Source: Microbacterium sp. AG238 (GTDB lineage: Bacteria; Actinomycetota; Actinomycetes; Actinomycetales; Microbacteriaceae). From it: a stretch of 64,000 bases of DNA. Location of the stretch: assembly GCF_003610405.1 (NCBI RefSeq), contig NZ_RAQC01000001.1, forward strand, positions 1,364,001 to 1,428,000, written 5' to 3'. The position numbers and the translations under genes are program-made. Numbering within the stretch: position 1 is the stretch's first letter; the number at the start of each line of letters is the position of its first letter. The notes under the pieces were generated by a model. The model worked only from the letters and a program-made list of their open reading frames with translations, was not told where the DNA came from and searched no databases. This document shows positions 35,221-43,502 of this stretch, piece by piece.

Positions 35221-36332
35221 CCGACCCCACACCGGCGCTGCTGGCCGCCGAGCGCCGCGCGCACATCCTGGCGACCATGGAGCGCGAGGGCGCCGTGCGC
35301 ATCTCGCAGCTGACCGACGAGCTCGGCGCCGCCACCGTGACCCTCCGACGCGACCTCGCGCAGATGGAGCAGGAGGGGCTGCTCCAGCGTGTGCACGGCG
35401 GTGCCATCCCCGCCACCGGCCAGCACGCGCACCCGCCGGTCGCGGGCAGCGGTTCCGAGGCATCCACGGGGTCGATCGCCGTGCTCGTCCCCTCGCTGAA
35501 CTTCTACTGGCCCGGGGTCGTGCGCGGGATGGAGGCCGCCGCGCGCCGTCACGGCCTGAAAGTACATCTGCGGGGAGCTTCGTACGAGCTGCAGGACGAG
35601 CGCCCCGTGCTCGAGCGCCTCGTCGCCAGCGGCGACATCCGCGGCCTGATCGTCGCGCCGAACACCGACACCCCGCACTCACAGGACGTCGTCCAGTGGC
35701 TCGCCGACTGCGGCACGCCGAGCGTGCTCGTCGAGCGCGACGCGATCGTCCAGCCCGCCGGAGTGCCCGTCGAGGCCGTGACGACCGACCACGCCCTGGG
35801 GGCCGTGCTCGCGGCCCGCCACCTCGCCTCGCTCGGACACCGCAAGGTCGGGCTGGTGCTCTCACGCAACTCCCCCACCTCGCGCAAGATCGCCGCCGGC
35901 TGGCAGGCCGCGTGCGAGGAGCTCGGGCTCACCCCCGCCCAGCACATCGAGACGACGCTTCCCGACCGGGCGAGCGCGGAGTTCTCCGCAGCGGTCGACA
36001 CGACCCTCGACCGGGCGCTCGGAAGCGGTGTCACCGCCCTTCTGGTGCATTCGGATCCCGAGGCGATGGCGTTCGTCGACCTCGCGCTGAACCGCGGGAT
36101 CTCGGTGCCCGAAGACCTGTCGATCATCGCCTACGACGACGAGGTGGCCGAGCTGTTCACGCCCGCCCTCACCGCCGTCGCTCCGCCCCGCGTCAGCGTC
36201 GGCGAGACCGCGGTGGAGCTGCTGGTCTCGCGGATGGCCGACCCCGACCGGCCGACCCGGCGCGTGCTGCTCAATCCCACCCTCGTGGTGCGCGAGTCGA
36301 CCGTCGCTCCCCGCGCGGCAGGCACGGCGTGA
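35217..36332 (+). CDS. Chimeric regulator: DeoR-type HTH with LacI-type sugar-binding domain
   Basis: A 371-residue regulator. Residues about 12-62 are a DeoR winged helix (RRAHILATMEREGAVRISQL, LRRDLAQMEQEGLLQRVHGG). Instead of the usual DeoR phosphosugar-sensing isomerase-like domain, residues about 85-365 form a periplasmic-binding-like LacI/GalR sensor (SIAVLVPSLNFYWPGVVRGMEAAA, ASLGHRKVGLVL, PEDLSIIAYDDEVAELFTP). Such hybrids recur in actinobacterial sugar loci. It likely senses an oligosaccharide or uronate and controls the divergent promoters upstream of 33337, where tandem direct repeats lie. Start and stop overlap neighbours (ATGA and GTGA). Confidence 0.9.
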   Translation: MTDPTPALLAAERRAHILATMEREGAVRISQLTDELGAATVTLRRDLAQMEQEGLLQRVHGGAIPATGQHAHPPVAGSGSEASTGSIAVLVPSLNFYWPGVVRGMEAAARRHGLKVHLRGASYELQDERPVLERLVASGDIRGLIVAPNTDTPHSQDVVQWLADCGTPSVLVERDAIVQPAGVPVEAVTTDHALGAVLAARHLASLGHRKVGLVLSRNSPTSRKIAAGWQAACEELGLTPAQHIETTLPDRASAEFSAAVDTTLDRALGSGVTALLVHSDPEAMAFVDLALNRGISVPEDLSIIAYDDEVAELFTPALTAVAPPRVSVGETAVELLVSRMADPDRPTRRVLLNPTLVVRESTVAPRAAGTA

Positions 36333-37978
36333 TCGACCGCCACGACTACTCGCCCTGGGACTTCTGGTCGACCGCCTCCGGTGAGAGCCGGCGGCGCCAG
36401 AGCGAGCACCAGGCGACTCTCGTGGCGGCCCACGCCGACTGGAGGTTCGGCGACGGCTGCTTCGTCTCCGAGCTCGCAGCGCTCGATGCCGAGACCCTGA
36501 CTCTGGGTGATCGCTCCTACATCGCCGCGGGTGCGTACCTGACCGGCACCGTACGCATCGGCGCGGATTGCTCGGTGAACCCGTCGACCGTCGTCCGCGG
36601 CGACGTGGTCTTCGGCGACGGCGTCCGGATGGGCGCGCACAGTTCGGTGCTCGGATTCAACCATTCGATGGAGCCCGGGACACCGGTCTTCCGGCAGCCG
36701 CTCACCAGCCGCGGCATTCGCATCGGCGACGACGTGTGGATCGGCTCGCACGTCGTCGTGCTCGACGGGGTCACCGTGGGGGCGTCGGCGGTGCTCGCGG
36801 CAGGCGCGGTCGTCACGAAGGACGTGCCCGCCGGTGCGATCGTCGGCGGCAACCCCGCCCGTCTGCTGCGCTGGAGGGTTCCGCCCGAGGACGGGGTCTC
36901 GGTGCCGAGCGGCCTGCGCGCGCGTGTGGCCGACTTCGCCGACCGCGCTCGCGCCGAGGCCGGCGAGGTGCTCCGGCGTTCGCTCGACCCCGACACCGGG
37001 CTGTACGCCGACCGGCCGGGCGCTGCGCCGACGGTGCGGGCGCAGGGCGATGCCGTCGAGATCGCCGATCTCCTGCTGGGGTCGACGCCGCCGGGCAGCG
37101 ATCAGTCCGAGCTGGTCGAGCGGCTGCGCCGCTGGCAGGATCCGGCGACGGGCGCCGTTCCCCCGCTCGGCTCGGTCGACATCGCCGGCTGGGACGACGG
37201 CGACACGGCCTATCACGTGCTCTCCGTCGGGTACGCGCTCGACCTGTTGGGGTCCGCGTTCGCCCACCCCGTCGGGCTCGTCACCCGAGCGACGGCCGAG
37301 TCCCTGATCGCCAGACTCGATGCGCTCCCTTGGGACACCGATCCCTGGAACGCCGGACACCACGTCGATGCGATCGGCACCGCCCTGCTGTGGGCCCGGC
37401 GCCGGGGCGACCGGATCGCGCCGGGCGTGGCCGAGGCCCTCTTCGGATGGCTCGTGACGCAGGCGGATGCCGCGAGCGGCATGTGGGGCCGACCTTCCGC
37501 CGACCGCGGCCTGCTGCTCGTCGTCAACGGCTTTTACCGGGCATCGCGCGGGACCTTCGCGCAGCACGGCATCCCGGTTCCCCATCCCGAAGCCGTCATC
37601 GACACGGTGCTGCGGCACGCCCGCGACGAGCGGTGGTTCGCCCCGTCACGACTCGACGCCTGCAATGTGCTCGACATCGCGCACCCGCTCTGGCTCACGC
37701 GGGCGACCGGATACCGCCGCGCCGAGGTCGATGACCTCGCAACGCGCCTCCTCGATCAGGTGCTGGGAGGCTGGCAGCCGGGCGCGGGAATGAGCTTCCG
37801 GCTCGCCGAGAGGGAACCGGGGCTGCAGGGCACCGAGATGTGGCTCGCGATCGTCTGGTACCTCGCCGACCTGCTCGGCGTCTCGGACGCCCTGGGCTAC
37901 CGTCCCAGCGGCGTCCACCGGCCTGAGCCCGCGGCATCCTCGCATCACTCACTCAATGCACGGCCAAGCGCCGAATGA
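36329..37978 (+). CDS. Fusion of hexapeptide acyltransferase and alpha/alpha-toroid domain
   Basis: A 549-residue protein with two unrelated parts. Residues about 45-185 form a left-handed beta-helix acyltransferase of the maltose/galactoside O-acetyltransferase type: successive hexapeptides (LTGTVRIGADCSVNPSTVV, IRIGDDVWIGSHVVVLDGVTVG) and the closing GAIVGGNPARLLRWR. Residues about 195-535 are helical with DACNVLDIAHPLWL, GFYRASRGTF and GTEMWLAIVWYLADLLG, resembling a glycan-processing toroid. The last 14 codons and the stop lie inside repeat copy 3. It may acetylate or deacetylate and bind the imported oligosaccharide; activity is inference. GTG start overlaps the regulator stop. Confidence 0.8.
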   Translation: MIDRHDYSPWDFWSTASGESRRRQSEHQATLVAAHADWRFGDGCFVSELAALDAETLTLGDRSYIAAGAYLTGTVRIGADCSVNPSTVVRGDVVFGDGVRMGAHSSVLGFNHSMEPGTPVFRQPLTSRGIRIGDDVWIGSHVVVLDGVTVGASAVLAAGAVVTKDVPAGAIVGGNPARLLRWRVPPEDGVSVPSGLRARVADFADRARAEAGEVLRRSLDPDTGLYADRPGAAPTVRAQGDAVEIADLLLGSTPPGSDQSELVERLRRWQDPATGAVPPLGSVDIAGWDDGDTAYHVLSVGYALDLLGSAFAHPVGLVTRATAESLIARLDALPWDTDPWNAGHHVDAIGTALLWARRRGDRIAPGVAEALFGWLVTQADAASGMWGRPSADRGLLLVVNGFYRASRGTFAQHGIPVPHPEAVIDTVLRHARDERWFAPSRLDACNVLDIAHPLWLTRATGYRRAEVDDLATRLLDQVLGGWQPGAGMSFRLAEREPGLQGTEMWLAIVWYLADLLGVSDALGYRPSGVHRPEPAASSHHSLNARPSAE

Positions 37979-38024
37979 ACGGCCTTCCTGCGTGAGCTCG
38001 CGGCGAAGCCGTTCACTCGGGCGA
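37935..38024. repeat. Convergent-junction repeat, copy 3 (diverged)
   Basis: A 90-base relative of copies 1 and 2, sharing CATCCTCGCATCAC, AATGCACGGC and the ending ACTCGGGCGA, but missing about nine internal bases. TGAACGGC and GCCGTTCA form an 8-bp stem. It supplies the last codons of the plus-strand gene and ends one base before the stop of the converging glycerate kinase. Confidence 0.8.
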
Positions 38025-38025
38025 G

Positions 38026-39138
38026 TCAACGACCGAGCGCCGCGCCCGCCGCGCGGAGCCAGCGGGCGGGTTCGGCGAGCGAGGCTTCGGGAGACCCCGC
38101 GAGCTCGGTCAGCGAAACGGATGCCGCGAACGTCGCGGTGTCGGCGTCATCCGCGATCCGTCCCGCGACGAGAGCGACCGGCACCCCGGCCGCGCCAGCC
38201 AGTTCGGCGACGAACGCGGGAACCTTGCCCGCCGAGGACTGCACGTCGAACGACCCTTCACCCGTGATGACGAGATCGGCTCCGGCGATGGCCTCGGCGA
38301 GGCCGATGAGCGCTGCGACCTCGCGAGCGCCGGGGCGCAGGCGAGCGCCCCACGCGAGCAGCCCGAACCCGGTGCCGCCGGCGGCTCCGGCCCCCGGTGT
38401 GCTCGCGTGCGAGCCGCTCCCGGGCACGAGGCCGGTGAGCCGGCGCAGGGCGGCATCGGCGGCGGCGACCTGAGCCGCGTCGAGGCCCTTCTGCGGTCCG
38501 AACACCGCGGCGGCTCCGCCCGCGCCCAGCAAGGGGTTCGACACGTCGCTGAGCACGTCGACGCCGCCCCTGGGGAGAGGCCGGAGCCCCGACAGGTCGG
38601 CGTACGCGATATCGGCGAGGCCGCGGGCGCCGGGAGCGACATCGCGTCCGTCGGCATCCGTGAACCGGGCGCCGAGCGCTCTCAGCATCCCGACGCCGCC
38701 GTCGGTCGACGAGCTCGATCCGATGCCGAGCACGAGCCGCTCGACGCCGGCGTCGAGGGCGGCGGCGATCGCCTCGCCGAACCCGGTGGTGTCGGCGTCG
38801 AGGCCCCGCCGCCGGTCGCCCAGCAGTTCGATGCCCGACGTCGATGCGAGCTCGACGACGCCCACCGAGCCGCGGCCGGCGGCGATCCCGGGCAGCAGCA
38901 GCCACGAGGCTTCGACCCTCGTTCCGGCGGGACCGACGACGCTCACCGGCATCCGTCGCGCCCCGGGGATCGCGGTCGCGAAAGCGTCGAGCGTGCCCTC
39001 GCCTCCGTCGGCCATCGGGCGCAGTTCGAGAACGGCGCCGGCGTCGGCGGAGGCCCATCCCGCGGCGAGTTCACGGGCGGCCGCCGCGGCGGCGATGGAC
39101 CCCTTGAAGCTGTCGATCGCGACGACGACCCGCCTCAC
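38026..39138 (-). CDS. glxK: Glycerate 2-kinase (GlxK type)
   Basis: A 370-residue kinase phosphorylating D-glycerate. Conserved segments include VVVAIDSFKGSIAAAAAARE, RPMADGGEGTLDAF, GIGSSSSTDGGVGMLRALGA and DLVITGEGSFDVQS, all marks of GlxK/GarK. It is the last gene of the minus-strand operon with the LacI regulator, DUF993, isomerase-like and Gfo/Idh genes; the GTG start follows the LacI stop by one base. Its presence implies that the pathway encoded upstream releases glycerate or a precursor such as tartronate semialdehyde. Confidence 0.94.
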   Translation of the reverse strand: MRRVVVAIDSFKGSIAAAAAARELAAGWASADAGAVLELRPMADGGEGTLDAFATAIPGARRMPVSVVGPAGTRVEASWLLLPGIAAGRGSVGVVELASTSGIELLGDRRRGLDADTTGFGEAIAAALDAGVERLVLGIGSSSSTDGGVGMLRALGARFTDADGRDVAPGARGLADIAYADLSGLRPLPRGGVDVLSDVSNPLLGAGGAAAVFGPQKGLDAAQVAAADAALRRLTGLVPGSGSHASTPGAGAAGGTGFGLLAWGARLRPGAREVAALIGLAEAIAGADLVITGEGSFDVQSSAGKVPAFVAELAGAAGVPVALVAGRIADDADTATFAASVSLTELAGSPEASLAEPARWLRAAGAALGR

Positions 39139-39139
39139 G

Positions 39140-40177
39140 TCACGCGCTCCGTGGCGGGGTGCTCTCGCGCACGAGCACCTCGAGCGGCAACGCGGCCGCG
39201 GCCGTGTCGGCGTCGCTGTCGACCGCGGCCTGCAACGCGCTGTACCCGACGTCGGCGAGCGGTACCCGGACGGTCGTCAGAGGCGGGGTCACGTCGCGAC
39301 CGGTCGGGATGTCGTCGAAGCCGGCGAGGGCGATGTCGGCGCCGGGCTCGCGTCCCGCGGTACGCACCGCGGTGAGGGCTCCGATGGCGACGACGTCGCT
39401 GATGCCGAAGACGACCGTTCCCGGTTCCACGCCGTCGGCGAGGGCGGCCGTCATCGCCTCGGCGCCCGCCTCGCGGCTGAAGCCGCCGCGGTAGACGCGC
39501 GGCTCTGCTCCGCCACCGTTCGTGAAGCCGTCGGTGAAACCGGCGAGGCGGTCGTCGCTGGTCACGACGCCGTCGGCGGCCGCGAGCACGATCGCCGACC
39601 GGTATCCACGCGCGGCGAGCGCGGCCCCGAGCTCGCGGGCGCCGCCGCGGTTGTCGATGGCGATACTGCGGATGCCGGGGGCGCCCGGGCCCAGCGCGAC
39701 GACGGTTCCGCCGCTCGCGGCGATGAGGTCGAGCTCGGTTCTCAGCTCATCCGACATCTCGCGCGAGGTGCGGGAGGCGGCGAGGATGATGCCGCGGGGA
39801 CGCTGGCCGCGCAGCGCCCGCACGAGCCGCAGCTCACGCGCGGGATCGCGCTCGGTGATGGCGACGGTGACGACGAGTCCGGCCTCGTCGGCGCCGCGCG
39901 CGACGCCGGCCGCGAGCTGCCCGAAGTACGGGTCGGCGATGTCGGCCACCAGCAGCGCCACGATCGCGGCGGTGCCGCGGGCCGTCGCCTGCGCCGACAG
40001 GTTGGCGGTGTAGCCGAGCCGGGCCGCGGCCTGCTCGACGCGTTCGCGATAGGCGTCGGCGACCTTGCGGGTCGATCCGTTCAGCGCCCGTGAGGCGGTC
40101 GCGAGCGACACCCCGGCTTCTCTCGCCACATCGTGCAGCGTGGCCGAGCCACGCGGCGACATCCCCGTCTGTCCCAC
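39140..40177 (-). CDS. LacI-family transcriptional regulator
   Basis: A 345-residue regulator. The N-terminal HTH and hinge read TLHDVAREAGVSLATASRALNGS and RLGYTANLSAQATARG; the sensor domain follows with VALLVADIADPYFGQLAAGV and ALAGFDDIPTGRDVTPPLTTVR. It is within the operon and likely binds the AAGCGCTT-centred palindrome upstream of 43480. The GTG start at 40177 is supported by TAGACT (40189-40184), a -10 match ending six bases before it, so the gene may also have its own leaderless transcript. An ATG at 40162 is the alternative. Confidence 0.92.
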   Translation of the reverse strand: MGQTGMSPRGSATLHDVAREAGVSLATASRALNGSTRKVADAYRERVEQAAARLGYTANLSAQATARGTAAIVALLVADIADPYFGQLAAGVARGADEAGLVVTVAITERDPARELRLVRALRGQRPRGIILAASRTSREMSDELRTELDLIAASGGTVVALGPGAPGIRSIAIDNRGGARELGAALAARGYRSAIVLAAADGVVTSDDRLAGFTDGFTNGGGAEPRVYRGGFSREAGAEAMTAALADGVEPGTVVFGISDVVAIGALTAVRTAGREPGADIALAGFDDIPTGRDVTPPLTTVRVPLADVGYSALQAAVDSDADTAAAALPLEVLVRESTPPRSA

Positions 40178-40183
40178 GAGCCG

Positions 40184-40189
40184 AGTCTA
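40184..40189 (-). promoter_or_regulatory. Internal -10 element before lacI-like gene
   Basis: TAGACT on the minus strand, ending six bases before the GTG of the LacI-type gene. Its first three bases are the TAG stop codon of the upstream gene. The same hexamer and spacing occur before serS. Confidence 0.45.
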
Positions 40190-41071
40190 TGGGGTGGGGG
40201 TGCGCGCGCCGGCGAGGTGCGGCGTCACGACGGCGCCGAACGCCTCGGCGGTGCGGCGCACGACGACGGCGGGATCAGCGGCCCAGATGTCGGCGTTGAA
40301 GATCTCGACCTCGATGTCACGGTCGTATCCCGTCGCCTCGACGGCCCGGGTCAGCGACGCGAAGTCGATGACCCCGTCGCCCGGGTAGTGACGGCTGAGA
40401 AGCACGTCCGCGGGCAGCGGCGTCTTCCAGTCGCACACCTGGTAGGTCGCGATACGCCCCTCGCGGCCGGCGCGCTCGATGGCGGACACGACGTCGGGGT
40501 CCCAGAAGATGTGGAACGTGTCGACCGTGGCGCCGACGACCTCGGGCTCGAAGTCCGCCGCGATGTCGAGAGCCTGACCGAGGGTGGAGACGACGCAGCG
40601 GTCGGAGGCGAACATCGGATGCAGCGGCTCGATCGCCAGCGTCACCCCCGCCGCCTTCGCGTGCGGAGCGAGCTCGCCGATCGCATCGCGGACGCGCTCG
40701 CGCGCCCCCGCGATGTCGCGCGAGCCCTCGGGCAGCCCACCCGCGACGAGCACGAGGATCGCGGTCGATCCGGGAGCCCCGGCGGCGGCGAGCGCGGCGG
40801 CCTCGTCGATCGCGACGCGGTTGTCGTCGATCGACGAGCGCCGGGCGGGCCCCTCCGGCATCGTGAAGAAACCCGCCCGGCAGTGTGTGGTGAACCGCAG
40901 GCCCGAGTCGGTCAGCATGGCGGCCGCCGTCGCGAGGCCGACCTCCTGCACGGGCTCGCGCCACAGGCCGATCGCCTCGATCCCGGCCTCCGCCGTGACC
41001 CGCAGCGCGGTGGCGAGATCGGCGTACTTGATCGTCGCCTGGTTGATCGACAGGCGCGGGTCGACGCTCAT
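40187..41071 (-). CDS. Sugar phosphate isomerase/epimerase (xylose-isomerase-like TIM barrel)
   Basis: A 294-residue AP-endonuclease-2/IolE-like TIM barrel. Visible features are LSINQATIKYADLATALRVTAEAGIEAIGLW, the metal-site glutamate in LAIEPLHPMF, the DTFHIFWDP strand, YQVCDWKTPLPADVLLSRHYPGDGVID, and the last-strand glutamate in DIEVEIFNADIW. It would isomerise or dehydrate a keto-sugar or keto-acid. The ATG overlaps the DUF993 stop as ATGA. Substrate unknown. Confidence 0.88.
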   Translation of the reverse strand: MSVDPRLSINQATIKYADLATALRVTAEAGIEAIGLWREPVQEVGLATAAAMLTDSGLRFTTHCRAGFFTMPEGPARRSSIDDNRVAIDEAAALAAAGAPGSTAILVLVAGGLPEGSRDIAGARERVRDAIGELAPHAKAAGVTLAIEPLHPMFASDRCVVSTLGQALDIAADFEPEVVGATVDTFHIFWDPDVVSAIERAGREGRIATYQVCDWKTPLPADVLLSRHYPGDGVIDFASLTRAVEATGYDRDIEVEIFNADIWAADPAVVVRRTAEAFGAVVTPHLAGARTPTP

Positions 41072-42270
41072 GCCTCGACCCCGTTCAGACGCAGCATCGC
41101 GTGCCAGCGGTCGGCGGCGAGCTCCGGCTGCTCGAGTGCGTGCGACGCGTTCGCGAGCTCGACGATGCGCGAGAGGTGCGGGAGGCTGCGCGCCGAGTGC
41201 AGTCCGCCGACCATCTGGAACGCCGCCTGGTGACCGTTCAGCCACGACAGGAAGGCCACACCGGTCTTGTAGTAGAAGGTCGGCGCGGCGAACACCTGCC
41301 GGCTGAGCTCTTCGGTCGGTCCGAGAATCGCGAGATACCGGTCGGCGTCGCCGTCGTCCAGAGCCTGGATGGCCGCGGAGGCGACGGGCGTGATGGCCGC
41401 GAACGCGCCGAGCAGCGCGTCCGAGTGCTGGCGCGCCGAGGCGGGGTCGCGGTCGGGCTGGGTCGCCTGCGGCACGTCGGCGCCGCCGATGAGTCCGACG
41501 TAGTTGAAGTCGTCGCCGGTGAACATGCGCACGCCCTCGGGCAGGCGCTCGCGCACCGACACCTCGGACGAGGCGTCGAGAAGGCTCATCTTCACGCCCG
41601 CGACTCTGTCGGCGTTCTCGCCGATGATCTCGACGAGGACGTCGGATGCCGCGCGCCAGTCGGGCGAGCCGAAGTAGCCCGCGAGGCTGGGATCGAAGGC
41701 GGTGCCGAGCCAGTGCAGGACGACGGGGCCGGATGCCGCGGCGAGCACCTCGCGGTACACCCGGCGGTAGTCGTCGGCCGATGACGCCGCTCGGGCGAGG
41801 TGCCGCGACGCCATGAGCACGGGCCCAGCGCCCTGCTCCTCGGTGAACGCCAGCTGGCTCTTGTAGGCGTCGATGACCTGGTCGAGCGAGATGTGCTCGT
41901 CATCGATGTGGTCGGTGTTGACGCCGACGACGACCGAGCCGCCCTCCTCGCGAGCGACCTCTGCCGAGCGGGCGATGAGCTCGCGCGTGGCGGCGGCGTC
42001 GAGGCCCATGTTCCGCTGCGCGGTGTCCATGGCGTCGGCGACGCCGAGCCCCCACGAGTACACGGCGCGGCGGAAGCCGAGGGTGGCGTCCCAATCGATC
42101 TGCGCCGGCTGTCCAGGCGTGTTGTCCGCCGAGACGACGGGGACCACATGGGCCGCCGCGTACGCGACACGACTGCGCAGCGCGGTCTTGGGTCGGGCGA
42201 AGCCGGGGGCCTCGCCCAGCGGAACGGAGGTGACGGCGCCGTCGGCGCCGAGGAGGGTGAGATCGGTCAT
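41068..42270 (-). CDS. DUF993 dihydrodipicolinate-synthase-like protein
   Basis: A 400-residue predicted TIM barrel of the DUF993 group, distantly related to DapA/NAL class I aldolases. Notable segments are VVPVVSADNTPGQPAQIDWDATLGFRRAVY, VVGVNTDHIDD, GPVVLHWLGTAFDPSLAGYF, VAGVKMSLLD and MFTGDDFNYVGLI. The Lys in GVKMSLLD sits where DapA-family enzymes carry the Schiff-base lysine. A retro-aldol role is therefore plausible but unproven. It follows the Gfo/Idh gene by ten bases and overlaps the isomerase gene. Confidence 0.88.
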   Translation of the reverse strand: MTDLTLLGADGAVTSVPLGEAPGFARPKTALRSRVAYAAAHVVPVVSADNTPGQPAQIDWDATLGFRRAVYSWGLGVADAMDTAQRNMGLDAAATRELIARSAEVAREEGGSVVVGVNTDHIDDEHISLDQVIDAYKSQLAFTEEQGAGPVLMASRHLARAASSADDYRRVYREVLAAASGPVVLHWLGTAFDPSLAGYFGSPDWRAASDVLVEIIGENADRVAGVKMSLLDASSEVSVRERLPEGVRMFTGDDFNYVGLIGGADVPQATQPDRDPASARQHSDALLGAFAAITPVASAAIQALDDGDADRYLAILGPTEELSRQVFAAPTFYYKTGVAFLSWLNGHQAAFQMVGGLHSARSLPHLSRIVELANASHALEQPELAADRWHAMLRLNGVEA

Positions 42271-42280
42271 CGTGCGGCGC

Positions 42281-43480
42281 TCAGATGCTGAGGGTCGGCA
42301 GCTCGACCTTGCGGCCCTCGCGGCTCGACTGCAGGCCCGCCTCGGCGAGCTGCACGCCCCGGGCGCCGGCGAGCAGGTCGAACTCGTAGGGGGTCTCGGT
42401 CACGTACGAGGTGAGGAACTCCTCCCACTGCTGACGGAAGCCGTTGAGGAAGACGTCGTTGGTGGGCACGTTCTGCCAGTCGGCGTCGTAGTCGTGCGTG
42501 TCTTCGAGGTCGGGGTTCCACACCGGCTTGGGGGTGGCGTTGCGGGGCTGGATCTTCGCGCCGAACAGACCCACGACGGCGGAGCCGTGCGTGCCGTCGA
42601 CGTGGAACTCGACGAGCTCGTCGCGGTTGACGCGCACGGTCCACGACGAGTTGATCTGGGCGATCACTCCGCCCTCGAGCTCGAAGACGCCGTAGGCGGC
42701 GTCCTCCGCCGTCGCGGTGTAATGCTCGCCCTGCTCGTCCCAGCGGTCGGCGATGTGCACGGCGGCCTGCGCGTAGACGGTCTTGACGTCGCCGAAGAGG
42801 TTCTCGAGCACGTAGTTCCAGTGCGGGAACATGTCGACGATGATGCCGCCGCCGTCTTCGGCACGGTAGTTCCAGCTCGGCCGCTGCGCGGGCTGCCAGT
42901 CGCCCTCGAACACCCAGTAGCCGAACTCACCGCGCACCGAGAGGATGCGGCCGAAGAAGCCCGAGTCGATGAGGCGCTTGAGCTTCTGCAGTCCCGGGAG
43001 GTAGAGCTTGTCGTGCACGACGCCGGTCTTGACGCCGGCTTCCGCGGCGAGCTTGGCGAGCTCGAGCGCTTCGTCGACGGATTCGGCGGTGGGCTTCTCG
43101 GTGTAGATGGTCTTGCCGGCGGCGATCGCCTTGCGCAGCGCCGTCGCGCGGGCCTTCGTGACGAGGAAGTCGGCGTAGATCTCCCAGCGGGGATCGGCCA
43201 GGGCTGCGTCGAGGTCGGTCGTGTAGTCCTCGATGCCGTGCTTGGCGGCGAGGTCGGCGAGCTTCGCCTCGCTGCGGCCGACGAGGAGCGGCTTGACCGT
43301 GACCTTCGTGCCGTCGGGCAGTTCGATGCCGCCCTGGTCTCGGATCGCGAGGATCGAGCGGACGAGGTGCTGGCGGTAGCCCATCCGGCCCGAGACGCCG
43401 TTCATGATGATGCCGATCTCGCGGACCTGCGGGGCGGTCGCCGTGGCCGGCGCGGGGCTGAGGGTGGTCGTCTCTGACAC
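42281..43480 (-). CDS. Gfo/Idh/MocA-family oxidoreductase
   Basis: A 399-residue NAD(P)-dependent sugar dehydrogenase. The Rossmann glycine motif is in MNGVSGRMGYRQHLVRS, an unusual variant. The family lysine motif appears in TIYTEKPTAESVDEAL, and the C-terminal alpha/beta domain includes GGGIIVDMFPHWNYVLENLFG, where His can act with Lys in hydride transfer. This is the longer subgroup commonly found with DUF993. GTG start at 43480 has AAAGGAA about six bases upstream. It is the first gene of the operon, preceded by a LacI-type operator. Confidence 0.9.
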   Translation of the reverse strand: MSETTTLSPAPATATAPQVREIGIIMNGVSGRMGYRQHLVRSILAIRDQGGIELPDGTKVTVKPLLVGRSEAKLADLAAKHGIEDYTTDLDAALADPRWEIYADFLVTKARATALRKAIAAGKTIYTEKPTAESVDEALELAKLAAEAGVKTGVVHDKLYLPGLQKLKRLIDSGFFGRILSVRGEFGYWVFEGDWQPAQRPSWNYRAEDGGGIIVDMFPHWNYVLENLFGDVKTVYAQAAVHIADRWDEQGEHYTATAEDAAYGVFELEGGVIAQINSSWTVRVNRDELVEFHVDGTHGSAVVGLFGAKIQPRNATPKPVWNPDLEDTHDYDADWQNVPTNDVFLNGFRQQWEEFLTSYVTETPYEFDLLAGARGVQLAEAGLQSSREGRKVELPTLSI

Positions 43481-43502
43481 GGGCGTTCCTTTTCTTCGTC
43501 CG

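Noticed and set aside
33292..35865. An 857-codon minus frame opposite the heparinase-like gene
   Set aside because: No recognisable domain; the plus strand carries the heparinase histidine motif, a good ribosome binding site and coupled neighbours.
25989..37978. Pectin (rhamnogalacturonan) as the certain substrate of the first module
   Set aside because: DUF624 and KduI/KduD suggest pectin, but the heparinase II/III motif and the GH88 catalytic layout point equally to other uronate glycans, so no substrate is claimed.
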